Below are positions 26,801 to 38,947 of a stretch of 64,000 nt of DNA, one piece after another (the first letter of the stretch is position 1; the number at the start of each line of letters is the position of its first letter). The translations under genes were made by a program, and so were the position numbers. The notes under the pieces were generated by a model, which searched no databases, had not been told where the DNA came from, and saw nothing but the letters and a program-made list of their open reading frames with translations. Source of the DNA: Scatophagus argus (lineage: Eukaryota; Chordata; Actinopteri; Scatophagidae); NCBI RefSeq assembly GCF_020382885.2, contig NC_058504.1, positions 16,069,019-16,133,018 on the forward strand, in the 5' to 3' direction.

Positions 26801-29800
26801 TAACCTCCGCTTGCAGCAGCCATAAGTGGCGTTATGTCCCCCTTGATGCCCCTGTCCTCCACATTGGCATGCATGGCCAACAAAACCTGAGGATGAGATG
26901 AAAAATATGTATATATGCTGACTGACTTTTTATACAAAACACCTCATTTTTCAAGTACTTTTTACTGCATATTTATTGTGTGTATATATTATATTTTTTA
27001 CTTTTTTTCTTTTAAAAAGAATATGTCGGTAATTCCTGCTATGCTTGAGCCACTGCACCGAAATTTCGTTTGTGATGAAAATCCAAATGACAAATAAAGA
27101 AAGTCTAAGTCTAAAAGGTTCCCACAGCAATGAACGAGTGATACCATCATGATTTCATCTTTGCTTAGCAGAAAGGTTACTTCAGTGAAGAGATACTATA
27201 TCACTTCGAAACATGTAAATCACAATTATGGTAAATCACATTCCAGCCCAACTCTCCTTTGATATACCTGTGCAAGTTCATAGTAGCCGGCTGAGCAGGC
27301 GAGGCACAGCAGGCTCTCCCCTTCCTCTGTGTGTTCGTTGACGCTCCGTCCCTCATCCAGCAATTTGCGTACTGCGTTGACATCCCCATCTGAGCACGCC
27401 TCTGCTAAACTACGGCTGAAAATAACCAGACTGCTACAATTACTGCCACTGTGACAGGTGATCACACATACGCCTCACAATTACGCATTCACTTCCGAGG
27501 AGCAAACACGTGTACGCATGCAAACATAATGTGTGCAACTCACACTAGAGAGAAATTCAATTTATCATATGAGATATATGAGATATTGACTCATTTCTAA
27601 CTATAATAAACTGTGGACAAGATAAATTGGCATATAACAGTGTTAGCATGGGCGAGATACATACTTGTCGGCTTGGCCGGCGTTGAGTGTGTTTTCAGCT
27701 CTCATACGGGTTAGGGCTGCCGCAGCTTCATCCAGGGCGCAACTCACAGATGAAGTAAGTCGCCGTAGCACCTCGGGGTCTGCAAAAGCTTTACCATCGG
27801 CAGTGGACAGTTTACCGATGCCTGCCGAACACCAAAAGGGCAGAGGTGCATAGGGCAAGGCAAACCACAGGGGAGCACAACCACACCAGACCAGATGAAG
27901 AAGCAAATCCAGTCGAGCCAATCCAATCCAGGGTTAGTAGCAGCATACAAAAAGAAAAAAATATCACACAAAGACACAGACACACACAAGCATTTGTTAA
28001 TATGGCTTAATACCCTTTTTCACTACATTCAATACACCATCTATGATTCTTAATTGCTATAATTTTTTCAGTGACTGGGTTAAATGGTACAAAACAATAT
28101 CCACTGGACTACAACGGGAATTCATGTCTGGGTAAGAACAGATCTGTGAGCAGATGCAGAACGAATACACTAAGGGAGGTAATATTAGCTCCAAAGGTTA
28201 GCAGACATCAGATTCAGGCTGTTAATGATAGAGGAGAAAGAGGTCTCATCCTGGGTGAATTATAGATGGGTAAGAGACAGAGAATGTGAGAGAAGCGGAA
28301 ACTGGAAAGAGTGGTCAGCAAGAGAGAAAAAGTACAGCTGGGAGAAAACCAAAATGTTCTGCCAGAAAAAATGTGTTGTCTATGTGTGTTTATCATGAAA
28401 GAGAAAAAAAAACAAAGAGGAGGATGAGAGGGAATCGTGCAAACGGGAGAAAAAAAAAAACCAGCTTTTGCTAATGACGTACACTGATCTCTTTCAGAAG
28501 ACAAGGGCAGTTTCCTGAACAATGACATCGTTCAAGTGTTGAATCTGCTGGTTTACTTTTTAAGGTCATGTGTAAATATGAAGCAAAAAGAGCTAAGAGG
28601 AAAAGGAAAAAAAAGTGTTGGTTTTGAACTTTTTGGCCCTGGCCTCAACCCATCCATTGGACAGGAAGAACTGATCTCTGGTCCTTGTAGTCCTCCTATG
28701 TTTTCGTCAGCAGGCCTGTGACTCATGTTAAACTTAGTACGGCTCCCAGACAAGGATTTCGCAATGGTGCATAAGGCAGAAAGAAACACGACGTTGAGGA
28801 AGTTGATCATTAATGTTTTACTGTATGTGAGGTCCACATTCTCCGAGAACACAAGAAGGTCACTGAACCAAAACAGGCTGAACATACATCTGTATTAGAC
28901 ACACTGTAAATAACTCAGATGACAAGAATGAAAAACAATTTTTCTAGCCATATTTAGAAGGCCTATTTGTACATTTCTGAAACATTCACAATTTCTACAG
29001 CTGTGAATCACACTTACTGGACAAGTAAGCTCTCACTCACTGTGGACTACCTGGACAGTTAGTAGACATTTTTGCTTGAAGTGCACGTTACTGACTAGCC
29101 ACTGAGCTGCCAACACCCACCCTACCACCAACTCACTATGTAATCTGAGTAAACATTTTTATCCAAGTGCATAATTAAAATTTCAGCCAGTGTTTGAGAA
29201 CAGCCAACGCAAAATTGTGAGTAACCTAACATTAAACCTCACTGAATTTCTTAAAAAAGTAGTTGACATCTGTTATTTTGACAATACCAAATCAAAATTT
29301 CCTTAGTCCCTGAATGAGACCTCCCTGGGGCCATTACAGCACAGCACAAAGGTGTTTTGATTGATGGAATCCAATGCAATTCCCAGATGAAAGGGATGCT
29401 AAGTGTGTTTACCCATAAGCACCTGTTTTTACACTGTTCGCCCCGAAACTCTGACAAGTTTACACAGACAACACGATCATAGCTGTGCTAAAATTAAATG
29501 TCAGAACAGGTTTATATACCAAATGCATTTAATATACAACTGATGATCTCACTAACCTGGCAGCACCGATAAAACTACACTTACATACATACTGGGGCAC
29601 AATTGAGAACTACATTAAGGTAGTTTTCACCTGGGTCACATTAACTTGACATCTAATGAATTAATAATGTTTGACATTGAGGATAATATCCACAGAGACA
29701 TACAGTAGCCTACAGGAAATACTGTACTGGCTACAAACCAGGACAAATAAATTAGGGAATTGTTTTGTCATTTTTTTTCTCCACAGCAGCTAGATATCTC

Positions 29801-32800
29801 TGTGACTTTTCTGACAAATGAGTACAATTAAAACAGTAAATTAAATCAGACAAAAAGGTGTACCACAATAACTGAACAGTGATTTATAGCTTTCAATACA
29901 TGTACATGACCAATTCTGAAACCCGAGCAAGACAGAGCAGTCCTTTACTACGGTGATTTCCTTTCTCACACAAATAATCTATTTGAAGAAGAAGAGTCAT
30001 ATTTAGGTTTTCAGGTGATGGCCATTATCTCAGGTAGCCTATTAAGTACTAGATAATATGCAGGCCACACTCCGCAGTTCAGCTACCGTTCACAGATCTT
30101 AAAAATACTAGCCAACATGAGAATTCTCATTCTGATTTATTTTGGTCCACTTTTAGTTGGTAATTACTTATGCAGCCATTTATTATGGATCATTACTGCA
30201 ACGAAATGCTACGATTTTTCTGAGTTTGACTGTTTTATGTCTGCTCTGGTGCTGTTTTTCTGTAACATTTTTACTGCTGCTCTCTGACCTTTATTGAACT
30301 TGCTGGGTTAGATACAATAAAAAAAGTTTACAATATATATTTTTTTTTAATTTAACTGTCTGTTCTTTTTGTTGGTTATATTTCATTTGTTTGAAAGTAT
30401 TTACTTTTCCCATAAGCTGTCATTTTAAATGTTACTAAATTCATTAGTATTCAACTGATTTGAAGTGTCTGAGTGTGCAAGGTCCTATAAGTAAACCACC
30501 CCAAGCATCTCTACTGTATGGTGCCTGGTTAATGTCTCAATGACAACATTTAAAAGCTGAGAATACTGGGATTTATGTTTTTGGAGAATTTATTTAAGTT
30601 TAATTAAGCTTGATCAGTGTGCAAAATCATGGTTTGACAGAGGAGTCACCTGTGACTGTCAAGATTAAACAAAGCACAGGAATTAAATCTTGTTCATCTT
30701 TCCCATCCTTTCCCAACATAAAGCTGCAAAGAATCCCTAAACAGAAAATGTAAGAGTTTTAACTCCAAAGGCAAACCTGTTGAATAATTACTGTAAACAA
30801 TTTGGTTTCACATTCAGTGATACTCCCGTAGGTGCATTGTTTTAACCCCTGAAGTATTAAAAACATATCCAAATTATCACAAGTTTTACAATCTGTCAAA
30901 TCAATCTGTCAATCTGGATTTTTTATTTTAGTGTTTTCAAACCTGTATGGTTTCCGATGCTAACAGCTGTTAATGTCTGATCAGGTTGTTTCCCAACCTT
31001 CTCTGGCTTACACAGACTTAACACCAACAGTTTATGGACATCTACATCATAACACTGCTCTAAAGTACCACTAGAGTTCACACACTCTGCAGGGCACACT
31101 TTAATGTAAATGTATAAAACATATTTCAATTTAGGATAAGTAAAGGTAATAGGATAGTGAGAGGTTGTGTAATGGAATTTAATTTCTCTTGTTGTTGTTC
31201 ACAACTTGATGATGATTTCTGTCAAACTTTTCTCATCTCTTTTCCAAAAACACACAAACTATCGTCGCTGACAATAAAGACATAAACGCTGGAATTCAGC
31301 AAGGAACGCCAACTGCGAAGGGAGTAGGACTGTGTTTGAGGGTGTAATGGCACACACCAGCAGTCAGTAATGTACCTTAGTTTACAGTCATGGTTAGGTA
31401 AATTTTCAGTGGAGCAGAGAAAAAGAGTTGGGGAAAAAATATGTCTTTTGAAGGGACATTGTAGCAGAGCTCAAGCACCTTGACCATATGCTAAAGTCCT
31501 GTATTCGTTATACTGACAATGTGGGGAGATTGTCTCACCTTCAAGTCTGTTTTTGTCTCGTTCCACTAATCAAGGAATTCGCATGATGCCGTTGTAAATG
31601 ATGTGCTCAAAACGTTTCAAAAGACAAACCTGACTTCAGCTGAACAAGATTAGCATACAGGAATGCTTGCTGACAACGACATCACATGAGCTTGACTGAC
31701 CGAGATAAGCCAACTAGCATACTACAGCCATTAAACAACTGGTGTGCTTCAAGAATACCTTGGACGCAACTTAAGTTAGAAAGTTTCTGATCTGTGCGTG
31801 TGAGTAAGAGGACATACATAGAGTGTTCTGACAGTCACTGTTTGGTTCACAGGGCGTACTGGACTGGAACAGTCACATCCCTTACTTAAATGTCTTGTGT
31901 CGAGTGACACAGTATGAGCGACGCCAATCACTGATCTAAATCTTGTTTCTTTATTTTATTATGATCAATAGTTGTGAGATACTAGTGACACACCTAGGAA
32001 ACAATTACATGTTTTCTGTAGCTTGGTTGGTACAGGATTCTGTCGAGGATGACAAGACACCGTTCTAGCTCTGCAATACAGTACGACATTTTCATGGAGT
32101 ATAAAGAAAGTGCTTTTGTAGAACATTAGGATTTCACAGTGAAGTTGACACTTGACCTTTTGGATATAAAATGTCATAATTTTATCCTATTTGACATTTG
32201 TATAAATTTTTGCCATAATCAGTGCATAAATTCTTGAGTTACTGCTAATAATGTGTTTTGTGAAGTCACACTGTCCCTTTGACCAACAAAAGCTAATCAG
32301 TTCATGATTGAGTCCATTTAGACATTTCCAGCAAATTTGTAGAAATTCCCGTAAGGTCTTCCTGAGACATCACATTACAAGAATAGGAGGTGCAGACGTT
32401 TGACAAACAGATGGACAACCTGATAACAAAATGCCTCCGGCCACAGCTATACCTGGTGCAGAGGCATAAAAGGTCCAGTACAGGATGAACTTACTACTAT
32501 GACCCGAATAACAAACATTTACTTGACGTTATAGATGAAATTTCAATAAAAACTGGACATTGTTACTGTAGCTGACACAAGCAAATGAGCTGGAACATAT
32601 ATGCATATATAGCATATGAAGAACAAAGCAAATTAAAAAAGGATCATCCATTGGACAACAGATCAGTTGTAAACACACACAATACAACCAAATAGACAAA
32701 CATGCTGCAAATGCACACAAAACTGCAAAAATACACACAAGTGTTTCAAGAGGACACTAGTGTTTAACATGCCTTGGACATGTTTGCTTCCTATAGTTTG

Positions 32801-35800
32801 TTTTGTGTAGTTACTGAAGTTGGGTCTGTATATCATCCGTTAATGTTTATGTTGTGTACTGACATCAAGCTACTGCTCTGCTCTGGTCATGCACAGAAAG
32901 TGACTGCTACAAGCACCCACCCGACTTCGATAACTACATGAGTCACGATCTGTAACACCAACAAGCAGGTCAAAGCCACCTTCAGCACAAGAGTCCTCTG
33001 TAAACATGCCGTTGTCTTTTTCTGCATTTGCAGCACTTTTCTGTAACGTGTTGTGTGCGTTGCAGCACGTTGCTGTGTTTGGTTGTGTTGTGTGTATCAG
33101 CTAAATGCTTAACTGCTAAATGCTGCGTTGTCAAATTGATGAAGATGTTTTCTTAATTTGCCAGTGTTTTGTCTATTTATATGTGTTTTCTTAAACTGCA
33201 TTTGTTAGCCCTAGTCAGCCACCATACTCGTGTGGCCACAGAGCGTATATAATCAAATGTTTTCAGAGGAAGGCTTTGGTTGTTCTTAATGAACTTTCAC
33301 ATATACTGCATCCAGAAGTAGCACATATGAAAGGGATACCAAAATGTGGTAATGTTAGAGAATGTCAGCAGCAGGCTTTTTTTTTTTTTTAAATTGCACG
33401 ACTATTTTGGTACAAACATTCGTCTGCCAGTTGGGTGGATAGCCTCCCGAAATTTACTCGCCAAACAAAAAAATCTACGAGCATTTGGTGCTTGGCGGAT
33501 CTGCACCAATGAGCATTAATTACCTCTTTACCTCAGATCTGATAAAGCACAAACCAAATCCATGGCAAGTTTTTGTGTGACATTATGCAAAGAACTGGCA
33601 CTATCAAGGACCTAATATTTACTGCGCATTTCCCTAATGCTGCACAGTGCACATTTCGACTTCGATTAAAACTAAAACTGCCAGTTCCATTAAAAAAAAT
33701 ACAACTGAATAGTGAATAGCTTTCCAGTACTATCAATACATTAAAAAAAATTCATTACATCCACCCTGTTTCCTGTAAGATTTTGTATAATAACCTACTA
33801 TAAAATTGTTTTCATAAACCCCGAGAAGAAGAAGTACTAGAAGTTTGAAGACCCTCTCTTTATATCCCACAAGAAAAAACACTGATGTTAGTCAGTTAGT
33901 AAGCAGCAGGAATATCTTACAGTGCAATGGACTGGACATGAAACACTGACTTAATAACTATGTGGTTAAAGTGCCATAATTCAGCTTTAATTTTAAGGTG
34001 TTTATGTCCACATCAGATTAGCAACATGGAGGGACTGCAGCCCTTTCCTTATAAAACGCCCGAATTTAAGGGGTATGTCTTAGAAGCATAAAAATATCCT
34101 CAAATAAAGTAACTATGTGAAAAATTATTTTCTTGCCACAACCATCACAACCTACACCCTTCTCTCTGCTAATGCAATATAAAAATATTCGCAAGTCAAT
34201 ATAATAAAATACTGAAGGTATTATTATGCAAGCTGTAACAGAGCAAACATATAATGCAAGTTGCCACCTCTTCTGTTCTGACTAGTAAGAGAGAAAGGGG
34301 AATAGAATGAGATTAGCCATTAGCCGTTCAACATAGGCTCTCTGCATGCTGTGGAGGCTCAAGCGTGCTGCAGTGTTAATCTGCCTGATAATGTTCATGA
34401 GCCCAAATGAGGCCAGGACACCCAGCCCTAATGAATTAATCTACACAGACCTTCTTAAACCAAGATTACAAGTTCTAATCAAACTAATTTACCCAAATCA
34501 CTTTCAAACTAGGTGCTCATATAACACCTGCAGAACCGGTAGGGTCACTTTTTCAGTCTTAGACCTAACAAAGCCTCAACCTTCATATGGGTTTGAAAAA
34601 GACAGGAGAGGAAATGCTGAGGCAGAAATATGCGGCTTTACTTACAATGTTACTGTATGTTAAAATGACCAGTTAAAACAATGAAAAATGAACATCTGTC
34701 AAGCCTTAAGCTGAAATGAGATCAGGCGAAGCAATCATACCTGCAGCTTCCAGTAGAGCTTCGAGTCGGGCCTGTGTCTCTGGATCAACAGTCCTCAAAT
34801 CAACTCCATCTGTGGCGCTGGACAAAAGCAACTCTGACGCTGTCTTCATGATGGGGTTATCAAGGTCCTCCTGGTCCAAAATGAATGACTCCACCTATAA
34901 GAGGTACAGAGAGTAGGGGAAAAGGGAACTGTTAGCTCTCTGTCAGGTGCTTTCATGATGGTTTCTCATTAACTGTATTTTACATCAAGTCTAGACCACG
35001 AGCAGCATTTATTAAACTGCACAGATAATAACTTGTAACTAATTAACACATTTCCATTATTCTGTATGGACATGGTCCCACAAATACTAACATGCCACAT
35101 ATAAAAAGACTAGGCACGCTGCCCCCGTTTATTTACGGTGGCTTTAAATACAGGGAAAACAAAAAGAGCAAAGGCAAAAGAAAATCAAAGCACAGGAATT
35201 AAAACCCCTGTACACAGGGAGAGACTCAACTGAGAGTCAGCTGCCCAAGTAAAGCACCACAATCTCATACCTGAGCTTTGGCCCTGTTTGCTATCATGTA
35301 TTACAGTCTATATTGCAAACATTATTCCAAGTGGCTCAATGTAATACACTGGAACTTGACTAAAACCACAATGTTTTATTAACTTTTAAGTGTAGCTGCA
35401 GCATCAATCAATGTTACTGTGAATGTTACTAAGGACATCCAAATAGGGCTGGACATCAGACTTTGGTGCGAAGAAGAAAATGGACAGTAGTCCTCTTTCT
35501 CTCAGCACTCAAGTTCACTGAAGTAACGAAATCTCCTTCAAAATCTCCACCGCTGGATTCCCCCTCATCCAAAATTACTGTGGATGGTGCAGATTGTAGC
35601 AAGTAACCTTCAGCAGACGTAATAATTCAGTCAACCTGTACATGTTTGTTCACTAAAGTTACAAACAGGTACAAGTACAAAAGTAGATGCAGTGGCTTAA
35701 ACTGGAACCTGTGAAATGTTCGATGTTTTTGTGTTGCCTTAATTTATCGCCATAAATAGTTAGTAAAATCAAGGTGAAATGTGTTAAGAGACAGCAAATA

Positions 35801-38800
35801 TGTTGGGTTGGCTGGCTAAACAGCTCGGTTATTGTATCAAGAAAAACATCCTTCAGGAACCAGTATCAAAGTCAAGGTGCAGGTGAATAAGACCCAGATC
35901 TAGACCCCATCAGGATGTTTTACTTTGTAATTTACAGATATACTGACATGGTGCTGAAAACTAGAATGGGCAGTTGAAAAATAAAAGAATGAGGCCTGTT
36001 TCACTCTTCTATATATAATCATTATTCATTATCAATATAAACCTATTACACAGACATTAATATGAACATAGGTAATATACACAATCACACCATCAGAAAA
36101 AAAAAACTCTAATCTATCTCATTTATATTTAGCCAGATCTTGTGCTTCAAATTTTAGTCATAGGATTTGCTAACATTTGAACTGCACACTGAATCTTTGG
36201 GGTTATTTCCTAGCTGTAAATCTGCAGAGGTCACTCATGATATATTTTAGCAGACAGAGGACACAAATCTCAAAGCCTGCCTCACTGAGTAGTCTGTGCA
36301 GATGCCATATTAAATCTAGATTAGATTAGAGATCTTAACTTGTAAAAAAAAACACTTCACATGAGATCCTTCTCATTAGATTAAGCTTTGTTATGGAAGA
36401 ATAAGTTTTGGTTTTAATCTAGAAGGGGACCAAATTGGCCAGGTGGATCAACACCTATTTACAGTGTTAGTGAGAGAAAAACAACATGTGTACAGCAATG
36501 ACTGATTCACACAATTCTACATAACTGACTTAACTATACCAGACAACACACTCTTAGACATTTTTCAGTCATCATTTATCCTATTATAGTAGGTCATTTA
36601 TACCGCACACATTTGGTATAGTGACAAATGTGGCAGACATTACAGCTACCCGGGCAAACAGAATGCCAATAAGGTGAGATTTTAAAATAATTATAAGATT
36701 TAGAGTGAATCACAAATCACTGTCATTCAACAGTTTGCAAAACAACCTTTGACAAAAACTAAGAAAGTAACTATCTCTATGTCTATTCATAAGCAGCAGA
36801 CTTTTAGGGTCTGGCTGAGAGAAAATGTTGGGAGAGTGTCAGCATTCAGCAATGTGGAGGAATTCAGCTGTACGATAGGAACAGAGAACATAACAACTCA
36901 TGGGGGATGTAGTTCTATGAGGGCCTTTATAATCTACAATGGGCATCAGTCTTCACTATTAATGAACTACAGTTGCCAGAGTGTTGGTATCCAGAGAGCT
37001 GGAAAGGCCTAGAATGGCATCTGCTTAATCCAGAGGCTCAGATTTTAGCTACTGCCCAGAGTAGTGACTTAACCCCTGGAGTAAAACACCACAACAAACG
37101 CACCCTTTCAAGCTAATATGAGTACAGAAACATTACATGGAGGCTATACTTCTTTAAACTGATTCATCTGAACCAGTCAGGATTTAGTTGTTAAACCTGG
37201 TATTTTCTTGTACCACACAGCTGATGTGCAGACAGAAATGTCCAGGGTATATTGACATTGGTATCAGCTTACATCCTCACATGTCTAACCGCCACGCTGT
37301 AGTGTGTCTCAGACTAACAGTTCTTTGAGATATTAGAGACATCTAATAAGATATTAGTTGTGTACAATAAATACAACTCAAGGCTCAGGCACTGTGCATT
37401 GCTCAGCAGTACCACTTCTCTCCACAGCCAAGACTTCTTCATGACAGTGTTTGACAGTAAATACTGCATCACTGTTTAGGTAGCAATGAATAGTAACGTA
37501 TCATGAACATGGCATTAAACTTTGATAGCTCTGTGAAACCCATGTATTCGCCATCTAGCAGTCTGACAAGTTCAATTTCTGTGTCTGCTGCAGTCATACG
37601 ATATGCTAAATTCAATTACATGACAATAGTATGGCTGACAAGTCTCAATATCTTTAAACTGACAGCTCACATTAGACATGTAGTAAAATGGAAAGGTAGT
37701 GATATGGTATTTGGCAAGTCTGAGTATTAGTTTCGTTTTGTTTTTTTAATTCATCACCCCCCCTCCTCCTCCAAGAGCTGGTCCTGTCACGCTGTCATCC
37801 AAGAAGGTGATTTTTGAATGGCAAAACAAATTTGTGCTGTGTTATTTTGTGTAATCTATACACCCATTTAAATGAATATAAGACATGTCAGAAGTATGTT
37901 AAGCTGAGGTGGAGATGCCATCACACCTGTCCCCGTGTGCGACTGCCAGCACATGGAAAGTTGGACACCTCTCGACATGAACTCTTGCTGCTCTCAATTG
38001 TGACAACGCAAATCAAGTTGACACAGGGTGGTGGCTATCTGAGCGACAGAAACGAAGGATGAAAAACCCAACTGGTTTATTTGTCAACACCAACTGTCGA
38101 AAATTCGGGTAGTTCCGCGAGGAACAGCATAATCTAACGTAAACCTTTCGAAAAGTTAGCTGAGGGACGTTCGGAGTTAATTTACATGATTTAGAAAAGT
38201 GACGTAATTGCACCACAGCTACTAAACGACAGATACTTAGATGGCCGTATACGTTTCTGGAGTTACGAGAATCTTCTATTTGCCGTCGCTGGAAAGCTGT
38301 TGAAGGAGCTGCAAACTTGTGATGGGTGTTACGATACGACGGCACCGAACGAGGCCGTCTTCACTTCCACCCGAACTAGGCCGTAGTCACAGCCTGCGCT
38401 GCATAAATAAAACATTTCAGCCGTTTAGCGTGAACAAGTGCTTTTGTCTCACCAAACATTATCGACATCACAACACTCTACAAGCATCTGAACCGGCAGG
38501 ACGTGTTATTCGATTAAAGTGCAGGCTTATTTTACGTAATTTCAGCGGCCTGGGAGGGGGTGGCTGCCAACTGCGAGCTAACTCGCTAGCTAGCAGTCAG
38601 CTCGCGCTAGGAGAGGAATGCTGTCTAGCTCTCTAGTTCGGCTTAGCTAACTAGCTTAGCTTAGCTACCTCTGAAACCTCGTCTTCGTCGCTGCCGGATC
38701 CTGGACCAGAGGAGAGAACGGCCGCGGCCGCTAGTTTGAAATCCAGTCTTTCTGCAGCAGGCCCACTTGGTTCGCCGTACAAACGTACTTTCTTTCCACC

Positions 38801-38947
38801 GACACCAATCCCAATGCCCCCTAGTCCGACTCCTCCTGGTGTCGCTCCTACCCCCATCCCTGCCACTGGGGAGCGAGGAGTCACCGAGTCAATCTCGTCC
38901 TCGAAGCCGTCCGTCAGCATTGCCGTCCCGGCTACTGCATCCTGCAT
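11417..38947 (-). CDS. ankhd1: Ankyrin repeat and KH domain protein 1 (MASK family)
   Basis: Large cytoplasmic/nuclear scaffold; its fly homologue Mask works with Yorkie/YAP and in receptor tyrosine kinase signalling. Thirty-nine coding exons (high to low): 38669-38947, 34741-34894, 27665-27821, 27268-27415, 26739-26886, 26417-26650, 26191-26285, 25801-25956, 25121-25202, 24733-24924, 24508-24617, 24154-24241, 23579-23706, 23321-23464, 23090-23192, 22688-22950, 22238-22525, 21720-22146, 21459-21598, 21238-21349, 21005-21150, 20760-20902, 19905-20118, 19638-19813, 19179-19341, 18977-19072, 18749-18865, 18469-18637, 18142-18341, 17682-18043, 17367-17519, 17018-17167, 14602-16168, 14191-14380, 13140-13265, 12766-13017, 11863-12047, 11610-11777, 11417-11476. 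They sum to 8085 nt (2694 aa; human about 2540) with phases matching at every junction. Two ankyrin blocks, a coiled coil, one KH domain and a long disordered tail follow in order. In-frame ATGs at 38947 and 38920 are both possible; the second matches the human MLTD start. Confidence 0.95.
13266..14190 (-). other. ankhd1 intron 34
   Basis: About 925 bases between exons 34 and 35. AT-rich; no cassette exon, repeat or RNA gene recognised. Confidence 0.5.
14602..16168 (-). other. ankhd1: Giant Pro/Ser/Gln-rich exon 33 of ankhd1
   Basis: A single 1567-nt exon encodes the end of the KH domain and about 500 residues of low-complexity tail. Family anchors in it are VSLPLAYAHPQLALLAAQTM, RLPMAQFGGTFSP, TPSSVRKQLFA and APRVSHRMQPPGPYYSL. 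A glutamine tract lies at about 14860-14920. The unusually long overlapping frames on both strands here come from its skewed base composition. Confidence 0.9.
16169..17017 (-). other. ankhd1 intron 32
   Basis: About 850 bases with an A run of 16 near 16365-16380. It splits the KH domain between exons 32 and 33. Nothing else recognised. Confidence 0.5.
17018..17167 (-). other. ankhd1: KH-domain exon of ankhd1
   Basis: Exon 32 (residues about 1797-1846) encodes most of a type I KH RNA-binding domain: VSRIMGRGGCNITAIQDVTG, with the GxxG loop present as GRGG, then AHIDVDKQ and ERMITIR. The domain is finished by the start of exon 33 (GGTESTRYAVQLINALIQD). The loop is intact, so nucleic-acid binding is expected. 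Confidence 0.93.
17818..17868 (-). repeat. ankhd1: Poly-serine-coding trinucleotide tract in ankhd1
   Basis: A GGA/GAG-rich run on the plus strand encodes an uninterrupted serine run of about 16 residues in exon 30. It lies just after the CLPDLTSSA segment, in a disordered region. The run is nearly pure and probably length-variable. Confidence 0.85.
18977..21349 (-). other. ankhd1: Second ankyrin-repeat block of ankhd1
   Basis: Exons 20-26 (residues about 1113-1460) encode about ten more ankyrin repeats, with cores such as GFTPLILAATAGHVGVVEVL, SPLMLAAMNGHVPAVKLLL and GNTPLWLAANGGHFDVVQLL. The block ends with KVVQYLVKEVNQFPSD, followed by a charged Lys/Glu helix in exons 27-28. Confidence 0.92.
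20495..20680. repeat. Probable dispersed fish repeat in ankhd1 intron 22
   Basis: Contains TTACCCTAACC followed by ACCAATCAGAGGCAGAGTAA, words that I recall from a short interspersed element common in fish genomes. Borders and family are uncertain without a repeat library. Confidence 0.4.
21599..21720 (-). other. ankhd1: Probable GC-AG intron 18 of ankhd1
   Basis: Exon 18 ends ATG GCA G and is followed on the minus strand by GCAAGTGTA (from 21719 down). Exon 19 starts after TTGCAG. Only this junction restores the family sequence, ATLDDI-type text running on into AAVSSRVP, through codon G|CT. No GT donor in the right phase is near. Confidence 0.8.
22238..22950 (-). other. ankhd1: Coiled-coil linker exons of ankhd1
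   Basis: Exons 16-17 (residues about 740-923) encode LECIVEETEGKLNELGQRIS and KKKKILKELQKVERQLQLK, a highly charged predicted coiled coil joining the ankyrin blocks. It is followed by an acidic Pro/Gln-rich stretch in exon 18. Confidence 0.85.
23321..27415 (-). other. ankhd1: First ankyrin-repeat block of ankhd1
   Basis: Exons 4-14 (residues about 197-700) encode a continuous run of about 33-residue ankyrin repeats. Typical cores are GHTPLMEAASAGHVEVARVL, GDTALTYACENGHTDVADVL and DGSTMLIEAAKGGHTNVV. From family knowledge this block holds about 15 repeats. Exon borders mostly fall at a split glycine codon (G|GT, G|GC or G|GG) near the GA turn of each repeat. Confidence 0.92.
27030..27118 (+). 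repeat. Possible retroposon 3' tail in ankhd1 intron 4
   Basis: The stretch with CACTGCACCGAAATTTCGTT, then ATGACAAATAAAG and an AAGTCTAAGTCTAA tail, has the style of fish non-LTR element ends. It lies between exons 4 and 5. Decayed and short. Confidence 0.45.
27822..34740 (-). other. ankhd1 intron 2
   Basis: About 6.9 kb, the largest intron. AT-rich, with homopolymer A and T runs (near 28384 and 33379). I found no exon, RNA gene or transposase frame; the open frames are short and lack homology that I can recognise. Regulatory elements may be present but cannot be identified by eye. Confidence 0.55.
34895..38668 (-). other. ankhd1 intron 1
   Basis: About 3.8 kb between the promoter-proximal exon and exon 2. 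The end near exon 1 (about 38550-38665) is rich in GCTAGC and GCTTAGCTAA words. No other coding feature was recognised. Confidence 0.55.

Noticed and set aside
34346-34663. 105-codon frame inside ankhd1 intron 2
   Set aside because: Composition is like the surrounding intron, and no domain is recognisable.
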